DNA of 64,000 bases from Artemisia argyi (Eukaryota; Streptophyta; Magnoliopsida; Asterales; Asteraceae): the NCBI GenBank assembly GCA_030686995.1, contig CM060685.1, positions 24,288,065 through 24,352,064 of the forward strand. The letters are read 5' to 3'. Below, piece by piece: positions 33,834 to 46,235 of the stretch. The translations under genes and the position numbers were made by a program. Below the pieces are notes generated by a model. It saw only the letters and a list, made by a program, of their open reading frames with translations, searched no databases and was not told the origin of the DNA. Each line of letters starts with the position of its first letter. The first letter of the stretch is position 1.

Positions 33834-35200
33834 TCAATCATCCTTGGGGAAAGTTTGGAGATCCGGGACTACCATGGTTGGTACGTCCCCTCCGAAGTAA
33901 TGTTTCAAACGGTGACCATTCACCTTAAAGTTGGGACCATCGGGTTGAGCTAACTCAATGGTACCATAAGGGAATACTTGTGTTATGGTGAATGGTCCAG
34001 ACCAACAGGTTTTAAGCTTACCCTAGAAAATCTTCAAACGAGAATTAAAAAGAAGCACTTGATCTCCAATGTTGAAAACGCGGTCTTTAATCTTGGCATC
34101 ATGAAGTCTTTTAGTTTTCTTTTTATAAATCAAAGAATTCTCGTAAGCTTGATCACGAAGTTCGATTAACTCATTCAATTGAACTTTTCGGTGATCATCC
34201 GCGGTTTTGAGGTCAAAATTGGCATGTTTTAAGGCCCAGTAGGCCTTGTGCTCAAGTTCTAGGGGCAAATGACAAGCCTTTCCGTAAACCAGCTTATAAG
34301 GAGTACACCCAATCGGTGTTTTGTAAGCGGTCCAGAAAGCCGATAAAGCATCGTCTAATTTATCGGCCCATGAGGCACGGTGCTCTCCTACGGTCCTTTC
34401 TAATATCCTTTTTAAACCACGATTGGACACCTCCACTTGACTACTAGTTTGTGGATGATAAGCCGTAGAAAGACGATGTGTGACACCATATTTAAGCATT
34501 ACTTTAGCAAATTGATCATTGCAAAAATTGGTCCCACGATCACTTATGATGGCTCGAGGTGCACCAAATCGGGCAAAGAGACTTTTCAGAAATTTAACAA
34601 CTACTAGGGCGTCATTGGTGGGGAGCGCCTTCGCTTCAACCCATTTGGACAAATAATCAACAGCCACGATAATAAACTTATTTCCTCTAGATGATGGGAA
34701 TGGTCCCATGAAATCGATACCCCAAACGTAAAAAATTTCACAAACTTGAATAGCATTTTGAGGCATTGCATCTTTTTGAGAAATTTTTCCTTGACGTTGG
34801 CAAGAATCACATGATTTCACCAATTCATGGGCATCCCGATAAATCGTCGGCCAATATAAGCCGAAATCAAACACTTTCTTTGTGGTGAAGTTGGCACCAT
34901 GATGTCCCCCCCCCCCCCCCCGCGGGTCCACTATGGCATGCCATAAGAATTTCAACGGCTTCCGTACCGTGAACACACAGCCGGATCACTTGATCCGCAC
35001 AAACTTTGAAAAAATAGGGGTCGTCCCAAAAATAATGTTGAACATCTTTGAAGAATTTCTTCTTTTGTTGGGACGACATCCCTTTCCTTATGAAATTCCC
35101 CGCATGGTAATTCGCAAAATCGGCGAACCATGGGGTACTTTTGTCAATTTTAGACACACTCCCAAGTGTCTCGAGAGGAAATGTTTCGGTAATTTCCTTA
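33834..35200 (-). pseudogene. Element C integrase relic (Athila-like)
   Basis: Minus-strand integrase. The zinc-finger region keeps its H and C residues (HHGANF ... CDSCQRQG). Core motifs visible are D in WGIDFMGP, D in [10 protein letters not shown] and E in SQVEVSNRG, followed by the [16 protein letters not shown] stretch typical of this clade. A C16 run at 34906-34921 encodes a Gly stretch and shifts frame. A TAG at about 34023-34025 precedes the C-terminal part, which continues in frame to a stop at 33834-33836. The N-terminal part continues in another frame near 34867-35157. Confidence 0.88.
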
Positions 35201-36400
35201 TTCTCGAAAGCACTTTGATGGGGATTCTCAAGTCGTGAAAGGTGATCAGCAGCGAGGTTCTCAGCTTCTTTTTGCCTTGAATTTCAACATCAAATTCTTG
35301 GAGGAGTAGAACCCACCTCATTAAGCGTGGCTTAGCATCTTACTTTGCCATTAGGTATTTTAAGGCCGAATGATCCGTATACACTATGCTTTTCTTTAGG
35401 AGCAAATAAGGTCGAAACTTTTCAAAGGCATAAATGACAGCTAACATTTCTTTTTCGGTAGCCGTGTAGTGATGTTGAGCCTTGGTCATTGTCTTACTTG
35501 CATAGTGTATCGGCTGAAAGTACTTATTCTTTCGTTGCCCCAGAACTGCACCAATGGCATAATCACATGCATCGCACATTAGCTCAAATGGTAAGCTCCA
35601 ATCGGGGCAAATAAGATTGGTGCCTCCGTTAACTTCTTCTTCAAGAAATTAAATGCATCAATGCATTCATTTGTGAAGTTAAACGGATCATCTTTTTCTA
35701 AGAGGTGGGTCAGAGGTCGGGCTATCTTAGAAAAGTCTTGTATAAAACGTCGGTAAAAGTCAGCATGACCAAGGAAACTTCGGATTCCTTTGACGGTGGT
35801 AGGATGAGGTAGCTTAGCGATAACATCAACTTTGGCACGATCTACCACAATCCCAGATTTGGAGATTTTATGGCCGAGGACTATGCCCTCTTTAACTCTG
35901 AAACGTGCCTGGAGCATTACATAAGCCAAAGGGCATTCTACGATAGGCAAACGTTCCATACGGGCAAGTGAAAGTTGTCTTTTCTTGATCCTGGGGATCA
36001 ATGGGAATTTGAAAGTACCCAGAAATGCCATCAAGAAGACAATAAAACTCATTTCCCGCTAATCGTTCAAGCATTTTGTCCATAAAAGGGAGCGGGAAAT
36101 GGTCTTTATGAGTCGCGTCATTCAACTTGCGGTAATCGATGCAAACACTCCATCCGGTCACAAGTTTCGTCGGTATAAGCTCATTATCTTCATTTTCACA
36201 ACAGTGATTCCACCCTTCTTTGGAACACAATGAACCGGGCTAACCCATGAACTATCCGAGATTGGATAAATCATTCCAGCGTCAAGGAGTTTTATAACTT
36301 CCTTTTTGATCACTTCATGGATTTGTGGATTAACCCATCGTTGTTGTTGGACGGAAGCTTTGTGATTATCTTCATGTAGAATCTTATGTGTGCAAAATCG
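35200..36400 (-). pseudogene. Element C reverse transcriptase and RNase H relic
   Basis: RT motifs in successive frames: EVIKLLDAGMIYPISDS, CIDYRKLNDATHKDHFPLPF, then PYGTFAYRRMPFGLCNAP. After GTFQ the sequence jumps to KEGIVLGHKI, so about 60 residues containing the catalytic YxDD/MDD box are missing. RNase H (35340-35579) keeps D, E and D residues (CDACDYAIGAVL, TATEKEMLA, VYTDHSAL) but ends at a stop. Several frameshifts (near 36190, 35980 and 35300) add to the damage. Confidence 0.88.
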
Positions 36401-36689
36401 AGGGTCAATTCCCTTAATGTCGGAGATTTGCCAAGCAATAGCACTTTTATGCTTCCTAAGCACATCTAAGAGACGGGTCTTCTCCTCATCTTTTAAGTCT
36501 TTCGAAATTATAACGGGCAATTTATTATTAGTTTCCAAGTACGCGTATTCGAGATGAGGAGGTAAATCCTTGAGCTCGAGCTCCGGAGGATTCTCAATAG
36601 ACGGCTTTACTTCTTTTACGTCTGCCATTTTTAGGTCCATCGGAGGGGAAGAAAGAATCGGGTCTTCATTTAAAAGTTTTTCAATTAAT

Positions 36690-37836
36690 GAAATATCCCC
36701 CTCCGGATCAAAGTCAGAATTATCAATTTCCGGTGAAATCGAATCATTTGAAAGACAAGCTTTGATTTCTTCCCAAGCGAGATCACTTCCCTCAAACGGA
36801 GTGAGGGAAGGGGAAGAATCGGAGACGATTGGTTCAGAAGAAGAAGTGGGATTGCCACTCGAAGCATTGTTTGTAAAACCAAGAAGCTCTTGAGAATACT
36901 CCTCCGTAGCCTCATCAATAATATCGACTCGGTTAATGGAAACATGATTGTAATCGGAGGAGTATCTTGTGGTTTGGTCGAGATTGAACGTAATAGCTTC
37001 ATTTCCAACACGTAAGGTAATTTCCTCGTCGTATACATCAATTAAGGCACGGCCGGTCCGTACGAATCCTCTCCCGAGAATGAGAGGAACCCGTGGATCA
37101 ACATCAAAATCAACAACCACAAAATCGGCAGGGAAATTGAATTTCCCAACATTGACAAAAATATCCTCGGCTATACCAATAGGTCGAGCCGTAGATCGGT
37201 CGGCAAGCTCGAGGGTCATAAGAGTTGGAGTCAAGTTAGGAAGAGACAACTTTTGCCAAATCGACAATGGCATTAGGTTAATGCTAGCACCAAGATCGGC
37301 CAAGGTGAAGCATTGAACCATACCCGAAAAATTGCATGGAATAAGAAACTTGCCAGGGTCTTCAAGCTTTTCGGGTAGCTTTTAAAGAAGAACCACTGAG
37401 CAATTCTCATTCATTTGGGTCTTAGACATTTCAAACAACTTTTCCTTATTATTCAAAAGACCTTTTAACATCGAAGCAAATTTGGCATCAAAAGTATAGC
37501 ATCCGCGAGACTTATGTCAAAGTGCAATTCTTGAAAAATCTGATAAAACTTTTCCATTTGGTTTTTATCCTTCTCACGGTGCTTTTGTTCATTTAAGCGT
37601 GACGGGTAAGGCAATTTTGTTTTAACAGGAATTTCTTTTTCAACTTCATTAACGACTTTTTCCTTTCCTTTTAAGGTTGGGACCACCGGAGGTTGGATGT
37701 CTTCGGTCCTTCCATTATTAATAGGAATTTCCGTATCCGTTGTCACCTCGGGTTCACGGGCGACAACCTTAGGTGGAAGAGAAGAAGAGGCAGTCGGAGC
37801 CGTTGGTCCATCATAAGAAACACCACTCCTTGACAT
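36690..37836 (-). pseudogene. Element C protease and gag-pol linker relic
   Basis: The frame 36158-37321 starts in the retropepsin: DLGASINLMPLSIWQKL near its N-terminus, then PLILGRGFVRTGRALIDV. It continues into the RT N-terminal region. The upstream frame 37465-37836 is the Pro-rich linker (QMEKFYQIFQELHFDISLADA), separated by a frameshift near 37380-37465. Motif order and wording match Athila-type polyproteins. Confidence 0.85.
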
Positions 37837-37859
37837 GATCGCTTTTGCATCACCCCTCG

Positions 37860-39231
37860 GGTTAGCGATCGTATTGCTTGGAAGAGTTCCCGAGCCCGAG
37901 GGTCGATCATTTAAACGTTTTTTATATCGTTGATTTGAGTGGCAAATAACCTTGTTGTTTCATCTTGTTTTGCCATTAAAGCTTGTTGGCTTTAAATCAA
38001 TTGTTTAATCAACTCATCCGTGGGCGATTGATTTGGAATAACACCTTGATTTTGATTATTGAAATTCTGCCCACGGTTTTGAAAATTGCCATGATTCTGA
38101 TTTCCATGATTAAAATTCCCATGATTATTATTCTGAAAATTCCCTTGAATCGGGGCTTGATTTTGATTTCCCTGAAAATTCCGATTGTGGTTAACACCTT
38201 GGTTTTGAAAACCTTGATTTGTCCGATTTTGATTTTGATTAACTTGATGTGTACGGTTTTGCACATTGTTATTATGACTCTGATTTTGAAAATCGGGTGG
38301 TCCAAGATAATTGCTCGAACGGTAATTGAGAAGATTTCGATCTACTTGAGGAGGTGGGTAACCGTTGCCACCCATGTTTGCAGCATACACGTTCTCTTGA
38401 GCACAAGAACCGGTTGAAGGACACTCGTAATACGGATGTGGACCACCACAAGTTACACAACCTTGATTTACAACATTCACTTGATGATTAGGTATTTCAA
38501 TAGACATTGCATCAACTTTTTTAGTAAGAGCCACTAGCATACTCATCATTTCATCATTATTTTTACTAGCATTAGATACTTGAGGTTTAGTTCTAGACAT
38601 TCTCACACGAGCCTTATTCTCAATTATCATGAAAGCATCATTCGTGTTTCGAGCCAACAAGTTCCCACCCGCAGCAGAATTGAGTGAGTCTTGGTCAACA
38701 TGACATAACCCTTTATAGAAAGTATCAATCTGCTGAAGGGATGTGAACCCATGGTTCGGAAATTTTTCCAACGAATCTTTATATCGATCCCAAGCTTCGC
38801 TGAACGACTCATCAAAAGCTTGTTGGAATCGAAAGATTTGGGATCGAAGATTAGAAGTTTTAGAAGGAGGATAGAAATAATTCACAAACTTGGAAGCAAG
38901 ATCATTCCAAGTGTGAATCGAATTCGGTGGTTCCTTTTCCAGCCATGTCCGGGCTGCCCCTTTAAGGGAGAAAGGAAACAACTTCAATTTCACCACATCG
39001 TGAGGAACTTGATTCATTCTAATGGTCTCAGCGATGTCAGTGAAATTTCTTATGTGAGCATATGGGTCCTCGTGTTCAAACCCGGGAAAGGATATACTCA
39101 TGATCAAGTTGAGTAATCCGTGATTAATCTCAAAATTGGCACTGATTTCTGGAATCACGATGGCTCTCCTCACACCATTGAATGGTGATTGGAGTTGTTC
39201 CTCCATCGAACATGGATCGAAAGCCGGTTGT
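37860..39231 (-). pseudogene. Element C gag (main part), split by element D
   Basis: The retrotransposon gag domain is visible (LKLFPFSLKGAARTWLEKEP and YRSQ-type downstream sequence). A CVTCGGPHPYYEC zinc knuckle and an Asn/Gln-rich tail follow. The frame stops at 37992, then continues shifted (TLPSNTIANPRGD). At the right it runs into element D's LTR at 39237; GGTCC (39232-39236) is the duplicated target. The N-terminus resumes at 55973 beyond element D. Confidence 0.88.
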
Positions 39232-39236
39232 GGTCC

Positions 39237-42200
39237 TGTAACACCCCAACCCGAAAAGGCTAAAGTGTAACATTTTGGAGTCAAATCAGAACACAAGTAA
39301 ACGGAAATTCATTACTAATACGGAGGTTACAAAACAATACTAAGAAACAAATAAGGAACTAATACTAAACATTACAACTTCCAAACAAATTACAAACTAG
39401 GAACCAAAAGTCTATCTCTAATCCATGGGGAGATATCAACCGTGTAGTCCACTAAGAGCTCCTAAGTACTCTTCACCCAAACCCAGCTTCCTCCTAAAAA
39501 CCTGCCGCCGGAAAAGAAATGCGGTTGAGCTTAAAAAGCCCAGTGAACAGATATAAACAAAAGAAAGCTATATAACACAAGAGACGAAAAGGAATGTAAG
39601 ATGAATCTAAGCAAACCTGTTGAGATACAGATCAGAGAATATGTAACATATAGTAGAGTCAAAAGAATAAGATCAAAGGAAATATGAATAAGGAATATCA
39701 AACGAATCAAAGGACAATGGAACAAATCATAAGTATAAGCAATTGAAACAAGACAAGCATAATTTAATCATAAATAGAAAGACAAGATAAGGATCATATA
39801 AAAGTAGAACTAACAGAAACGCCCAACAATAATATATCAAATTGTACATAGAGTAGCTAGCTCGATGTACCAAATGTGAAATGGAGTGTATCGCACACAC
39901 ATACCCATTCACCAAAATAAAGTACCTAGGATGCATCCATACGCTCCCTGCAAAAATCAAATACACATATACCAAGCTCTAGGCTAAACATACATACAAT
40001 AATAATAATGGTCATGGTGCTATAGCATAATAGGGAACGCTGTGGACAAAAACCCACCTCCACAGATAGTGTCAATACCACTGGTGCATCAGTGGCAACG
40101 CCATGGACTCCCCATGACTGGCTACAATTTAATCAAATAATAGGCAACAAATAGGGAATAGGAATGCTATAAGAATAAGGACTATAACATGCAACAAATA
40201 TCAAGCAAATCATAACAGAAATGGATCGATCAAATATGGATCATACAAGGGATCATATCAATGGTTCAATTTAAAGGTCCAAATCAAAGATTCATATCAT
40301 GAGGTTCAAATCAAAGGTTCATAATAGCAAAAGGGTTCATAGCAAATGTTCAAAATTTGAAGTTAAATAATCAAAAGATGTTAAAGAAAGTCACGAGAAA
40401 TCTTAGAGAATAAAACAGATTAAGGACTTTAGAAAATTATTTAAAACCTTTTTATCGTAAATGTTCCTCTAAAAACACATTTAATAAAAGTCATAAAACC
40501 TTCATATAAAACTGGCATCGTATCGTAATCACATAAATCATCTCAAAAATAGTTTTTCTCAAAAGTCACCAGGTTATATATATTTTTTAAAAGGTTCTTC
40601 ATACAAAATTATACTATCAAATGAACCAAGGATATCAGGCATATAAAGATCAGAAATCTTAATAGTGGCAATGGAACGGATCATGAGTCATAAGAAACCT
40701 TACTGAAAGGTTAGAATATCTGTACCTTAGGCCGCAAGTGCAAACACATCATAAGGACTGGGAGTTACTCCTTCAGCGAATCTACACAAATTAATGGTCG
40801 GTTTATTATTAATAACTTATTTTAAATCGGATTACTCGTTTTAGTTGGCTTTTCATTTTTAGTAACTTCCTGTTTTAGTAAGTTTCCATATTTAATATGA
40901 TTTTCCATTATTGATAATAATTAACACTTAATTAAGTTAAATATTCAAATTAATCATTATTATAGATTAAGGCTCAATTTATAATAGTTCGGGGTTAAAA
41001 GTGTCAATTTTGCAAAGTTTAAGGTTTATCATGCGAATACTCAAAGTTTAAGCTAATAGTGTAAAATTTGGATTTTAGGATCTATATTACCATGCTAGTC
41101 ACAAGTATCACGTTTACATTCTTAACGAACCCGAAAACGTAACGCATTCAAACTACGAAACCGTAATCGAGACCAATATAAACAAAACCCGAATCTCGGT
41201 ATCACTAATCACATCGAAAGATATAAACAATCACACACTCGACACACACATCACAAAACCCCATGTTTAATGAGACCAAGCATGGAACAAACCAAACTTA
41301 ACAACATATGATTTCATTGGTATAGTTTATATTACGTATGTACACATGTTACTTATTTGCATGAGATAACAAGACTTAACTCACATGCACCCACGTTATT
41401 CACACGACACCATTTAGTTTCATAGTAATTTAAATAATCCTGGTTCCATGCAACATATATTTCATACGCTTCTTATTTATAGTTTATATGACCATGCACA
41501 TTCAAAACCACAGATAGCTCTTTTACCCATTTAAACTGACGCACACAGAACCCAACCACAAGCCTAACGAGCCCCACATGAAAATAAGAAAACTAAAACC
41601 AACCTAATGCCTATCCTTTACTTTCTTCAGATTATCATAGACATGCATGCAACTCTTGTTAATATACACAACCTCCACGTTAACATGCAAGCACCCTATT
41701 CTTTTATCAGTTCGAATATAAAATCAAACATGCATGCCTTCTTCTTTCTCATTTAGTTCAAAAAGGATTATAGTAAATCAGGTTTGGGTCGAATGAAAAG
41801 ATAGACCATTTTATGTCGATAAAGAGATCAAAATGAGTGTTATAAAGACCAGATTAATAATGTATATCACAGCTGATTCAAAAGCAAAATAGAAGCAAAA
41901 ATCGACGTACATAGTATCTCGTTTTCCTGATTTCGTGTGACAATATAAGAATTCATTTTTATTCTCACCTTGTTAACAAGACAAACGAGTCATCGCGAGA
42001 CCAGATTTAAACTACGACTCCTCGCGAGACCAACCCAAGTAATAACGAGACATAATTATATTAGTTTGGGTTTTCATTCCATGATTTTATGTGATCAATC
42101 TTGTGATTTCAAGCGACATGTATATCCATCCGTATAACCATATTAACGAGCATATCAGTTTAGGCTTTCATATCTTTTACTTATACATATCTTATGAATC

Positions 42201-42893
42201 GAATCAAGAAAACACGAAGGCGATGATAGGGTACCTCATGATTGATCAAATGAACAAAATACGAACAAAGGGATCAACACTTAAACCCTTCGAACCAACA
42301 TCAGAAACAAAACCCTTCTCGAACCCCAGGATCACACCAAGTTAGCCCGTTCACTCTCGCGATCCCACCAAGCATAAAAATATCCGTGAACCAGAACACA
42401 CCACGATCAGGCCTCCAACACAAGTCACAAACAACCTCCTTGTAACACTTGATTCGAAGAGAAAGAAGAGGAGGAAAAGTACCAGCCGCCAGTTTGTGTT
42501 TGTGATTTTAGGTTTAGGGTCGAATTTTGCATAGAATAGTTATAGGATAGAATATTGAGTTGGGGTAGAAGATATGGGGATGATTATGAGCCGTATTTTA
42601 GACAAGAAAACGTGTAACTAATTTAGGAAATAGGGGAAATCAATATAGGATCTTGTATTTTTTTGTGTTTATCCCACTTTTAATTAGGTGTACAAAATAC
42701 ATAGATGGCATGCTAGCCGAATTTCCTTGAAGTATTGTGACATATTGTGTATTTTAAACACTTTAGGTAAAGTTGTACTTGTATTTTTTTGTCATATGGT
42801 ATAAGGTTTTAGATTATTCTTTATAATTAGTCCAACACTTTAAAAATTTTCAAATTAGACCCAATTTACGATTTCAGATTTTAGGGTTTTACA
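39237..42893 (-). repeat. Element D left (3') LTR, 3657 bp
   Basis: Uninterrupted copy, colinear with the right LTR once E and F are removed. Short direct motifs include CGCGAGACC (two copies near 41995-42030). No gene supported. Confidence 0.88.
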
Positions 42894-42932
42894 ATTCTTC
42901 CCTCCTAAAAAGAAAATTTCGCCCGCGAAATT
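42894..42932 (-). other. Element D polypurine tract and adjoining hairpin
   Basis: The minus strand is purine-rich (plus TTCTTCCCTCCT) directly against the LTR, followed by the stem AATTTCG/CGAAATT (42915-42932, loop CCCG). Compare the AACTTCG/CGAAGTT stem at the same place in element B. Confidence 0.7.
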
Positions 42933-43649
42933 GGAATGAGGAGATCAAACGGAAACGTACCAATCTACAAAATGAAAAGAACGTGATTAAATTGCTTAGA
43001 ATAGTTTCTCCGAAGAAATTTAACAAACGGAAAAGTTTCTCATGACTCGACCTGAATAAAGTAGGATAGCCCCAGGCTCTCCACAGGAAACAAATTGGAT
43101 CCAACGAATACGAAATGAACATGAAACAGATGATAGCCGAAATCTCATAAAGAGATACATGAACATTAGATGGATCTGGAATAATTACATATGTGATACT
43201 AGATGGTAGAAGATTTCTCGAATCAAATCAGGTTCTGAATATACTAAGGGACTCGCCAAAAGGAATCTGAGAGATATATATCGAATTATCAAGCCTATCA
43301 AAAATTTCTTAAAGAGTTTGGCAACCTATTCGTACTAACGGTTAACTAAGCATAAATCGGAGTATCAAATCGTATCAGAATACATAATGCGATGGATAGG
43401 ATAACTGCACGGATAAGAACGTATCTAAGGACTAACATACCAAGAGTCAAATTTTCCTTACATGCCAAGGCGTCTAACTCTTTTGTACGGAAAACATCAT
43501 ACCGGACACACAATTTCCTGTCTAAACTTTCAAGCTTCCTCTTCCTCAAAGATAACAAGTTCGTTGGTCACTGTAATCAACTCCGAACATTCAATGGGCA
43601 GTTTCTCGACTTAATTCAACCAGAAAGTGTTCTACTTCTCCGTTCATAC

Positions 43650-45080
43650 ATTATCTGAAAGGTCAAACTTTGTCACTTGCATTCCGTTGGGCTTAATGAG
43701 CAAACACAATCAGACCACACCCTTGTCAAAATTCCTGCTCAATACTTCTTCCAATTCCGAATAGTTGTTCCGCTTACCCATCAGTCCGTCGGCAAAAAGC
43801 ATTCCTCTACTTGAGCCCGGTCCCTCAAGCCTTCAGTAGTTCTCCTTGGTATTTTGAGGTAACAATACAAATCTCTGACATGATCATTGCAGGTGTCTTA
43901 AGTAACTGAGAAATTTACTGCCGGAGAATTTATGCCAACTTGCTAAATGAATACATATTCTAGGAGGCAAAAGAGCTAACTAACTCAAACGATTCACCAT
44001 AACTCAAATTGTGTCTTTCTTTCTTAAGTGCGCATGGAGGTTTCGTTCCACGGTTCATGAAGAATTTTAATCCTGCTTTTGATCCCTTATACATCTTAGT
44101 ACAACCAAGAGGGATAGAAAAGTAGAACTGTGTCTCAATCCTAACAACTTCCTTCATAAGTATGTCTTCACAGATCAGAGTTTGCTATCTTGCTCCTGAG
44201 CTTCCTAATATCTGCAATTGGATTCCATCTTCATGAAGGATATGTCTTCAAATCTTGCGAGCAAACACCACTGCCGTCAACTCCAAGTCATGCATTGAAT
44301 AATTCTCCTTAAACAATTCTAGTTGTCTTGATGCATAAACAATAACTTCCCCATGTTGCATTAGGATATAGCCAAGTCTCTTCGCGAAACGTCTCAAAAT
44401 TGATACTCAACTGAAAGTATGGAAGCTAATTTCTATTTCAGCTTTTCCAAAACTCCGCTCTAATCCAAGCTAAGTTTCTCTTCCTTACCTATAAAATTCA
44501 TCAACACTAACGCAAGTCGTGAACATCTTCCAACCAATGTCATGCCTCCCGAATATACGAATGATCTTCATATTTCCAACATAATATGAAAATGATTCTC
44601 AGGTTTCTTCTTCGTCTCGGATTGTACTAAGATATCATACTATGACAACTTGTCTAAGTACTCGCGAAGAAAGATACGATTCATCAAGTCCATAAACCAG
44701 TCAAAGCATCAACTAATACTATTAGCGTCCCTAACAATCATAAGGGTTGTACGATTACGAAAGGCAATTCCAGAAATAACTTCAAGCCATAACTCCATCT
44801 AAAACGAACTCCGCGTACTAAGGAAAATCAAATACATTGTCGATTCGAGGTAGGGGATGATGGTTCCTAAAAGAAATACGATTCAGCTTCCAGTAGTCAA
44901 TATAAGTCTCCTGCTCTTATCCTTCTTCATTGCGAAATAAACTGAAGCACAACAAAGAGATACACTAAGACAGACAAGCTATTCCATAGCTTTTGGTTGC
45001 TGCTCCTTCAGTTCTGTCAAATTGACTGGTGCTGTTTAATACAGAGTTTCAAAATTAGGCAAAACGTCGCTCTATACGGA
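43650..45080 (-). pseudogene. Element D pol relic (RT, RNase H, integrase)
   Basis: Read by eye on the minus strand across several frames. RT N-terminus near 45050-44880 (ELKEQ, then a degenerate VLFAKKKDGS-like stretch and IDYWKLN), HPLPRIDN near 44840, and FMDLMNRIF with YLDKL near 44700-44640. RNase H is at 44228-44380 ([15 protein letters not shown], then [15 protein letters not shown]). Integrase zinc-finger surroundings lie near 44080-44130 (GCTKMYKGSK). Each piece is broken by stops and shifts. Motif wording is of chromovirus type. 45080-46218 has no recognisable gag. Confidence 0.78.
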
Positions 45081-46218
45081 TAGGGTTCTCTCTCATCAAA
45101 CCTTACTGTTTTCAGGTACTTCTCAAAGAAATCCTATGGTCCTCATAAGTTCAAGTTATATGATGTAATTATTATCACGTTGGCCAGGCGTCATAATACT
45201 TGCATCATATAAGCATGCCTTTATGGAAATCATATTCAATCTCTAGTCTTTAAACAATCTCTCGGTGTTAGGTCAAAGCAAATTCACAACCCGGTGCAAA
45301 TCTTGGTGGTTCATTCAGGGATTACATCAGAAAAATTCAGATTTTAAATGACTCTCAAAGTGAGATTCTTCCCACGGTGTACAAGAATAGATGCTAGGAA
45401 AATTTCACAACTGCGAAAGTAACATACGAGTTTCCAGGGTAGTAAGGATAACAAAGTTTAACAATCAAAAATCATGGCAAGGTAAATCAGAGTGGTTCAA
45501 ATGTCAAAGGAGAGACGTAGTATGACCGTAATTAGCATCTTGATGCTCAGTCCACCAGTCCATATCAGAATGACATCGAATTTAACTTTCCAAGGAAAGG
45601 CAAATCAGCATAGCAAATCTTATCATTCAGAAGTGAGTAATAACATTCCTATACTCGTGGTTGATCATCACAAGACTTCTCATAGGAATAAAACTGGATA
45701 AGGCAAAATCTAATGGTGTAAGGAAACTTAAATATGCTTATCAAAAGCAAAAGATTTCACAGGATGTGCCAAACACATTATGGTCATACGAATTCTCAGA
45801 ATGCATGGAGAGGCATCTAAAGGGTTAACAAATGAATCAGAGGTTTGAATCAAAAGAAAACAAAGCTTGTGTAATGTCAAACATTACTGTAGAATTCTCA
45901 ATGCGTTCTAAACTTACATGGTCATTAATCTCATGTTGTGCAAACTTGTAAGTTTCAAATCTCCGGAAGGGAAAAATCTTAAAAGAGCTTAACGAAGAGC
46001 AAAGCACGAATCAGAGTGAATGCGGAAGCAAGGATACTTAAACAAATGCCCTATAGTCTACCGAATCCTCACCGGTCATAACTTAAGTTTCAGAGTAGCA
46101 ATCCTAAAGCAAGTTCTCAACGGTTCTTCCCTAACTTTTATGGTGCAAAACTTAGAGGGCCTAATACTCATAGGTCATAGCCTAAGCTCTACGGGTTTTG
46201 AATCCGCCGATCAAATCT

Positions 46219-46231
46219 GGCTCTGATACCA
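46219..46231 (-). other. Primer binding site of element D (tRNA-Met type)
   Basis: The minus strand reads TGGTATCAGAGCC, four bases from the right LTR, fixing the orientation. Confidence 0.92.
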
Positions 46232-46235
46232 AAAT

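Noticed and set aside
36570..36893. Plus-strand 107-aa Ser-rich frame
   Set aside because: Antisense to the acidic gag-pol region of element C, whose pol reading is clear.
43392..43658. 88-aa plus-strand frame in element D
   Set aside because: Opposite strand to the pol relic; no motif and no promoter signals.
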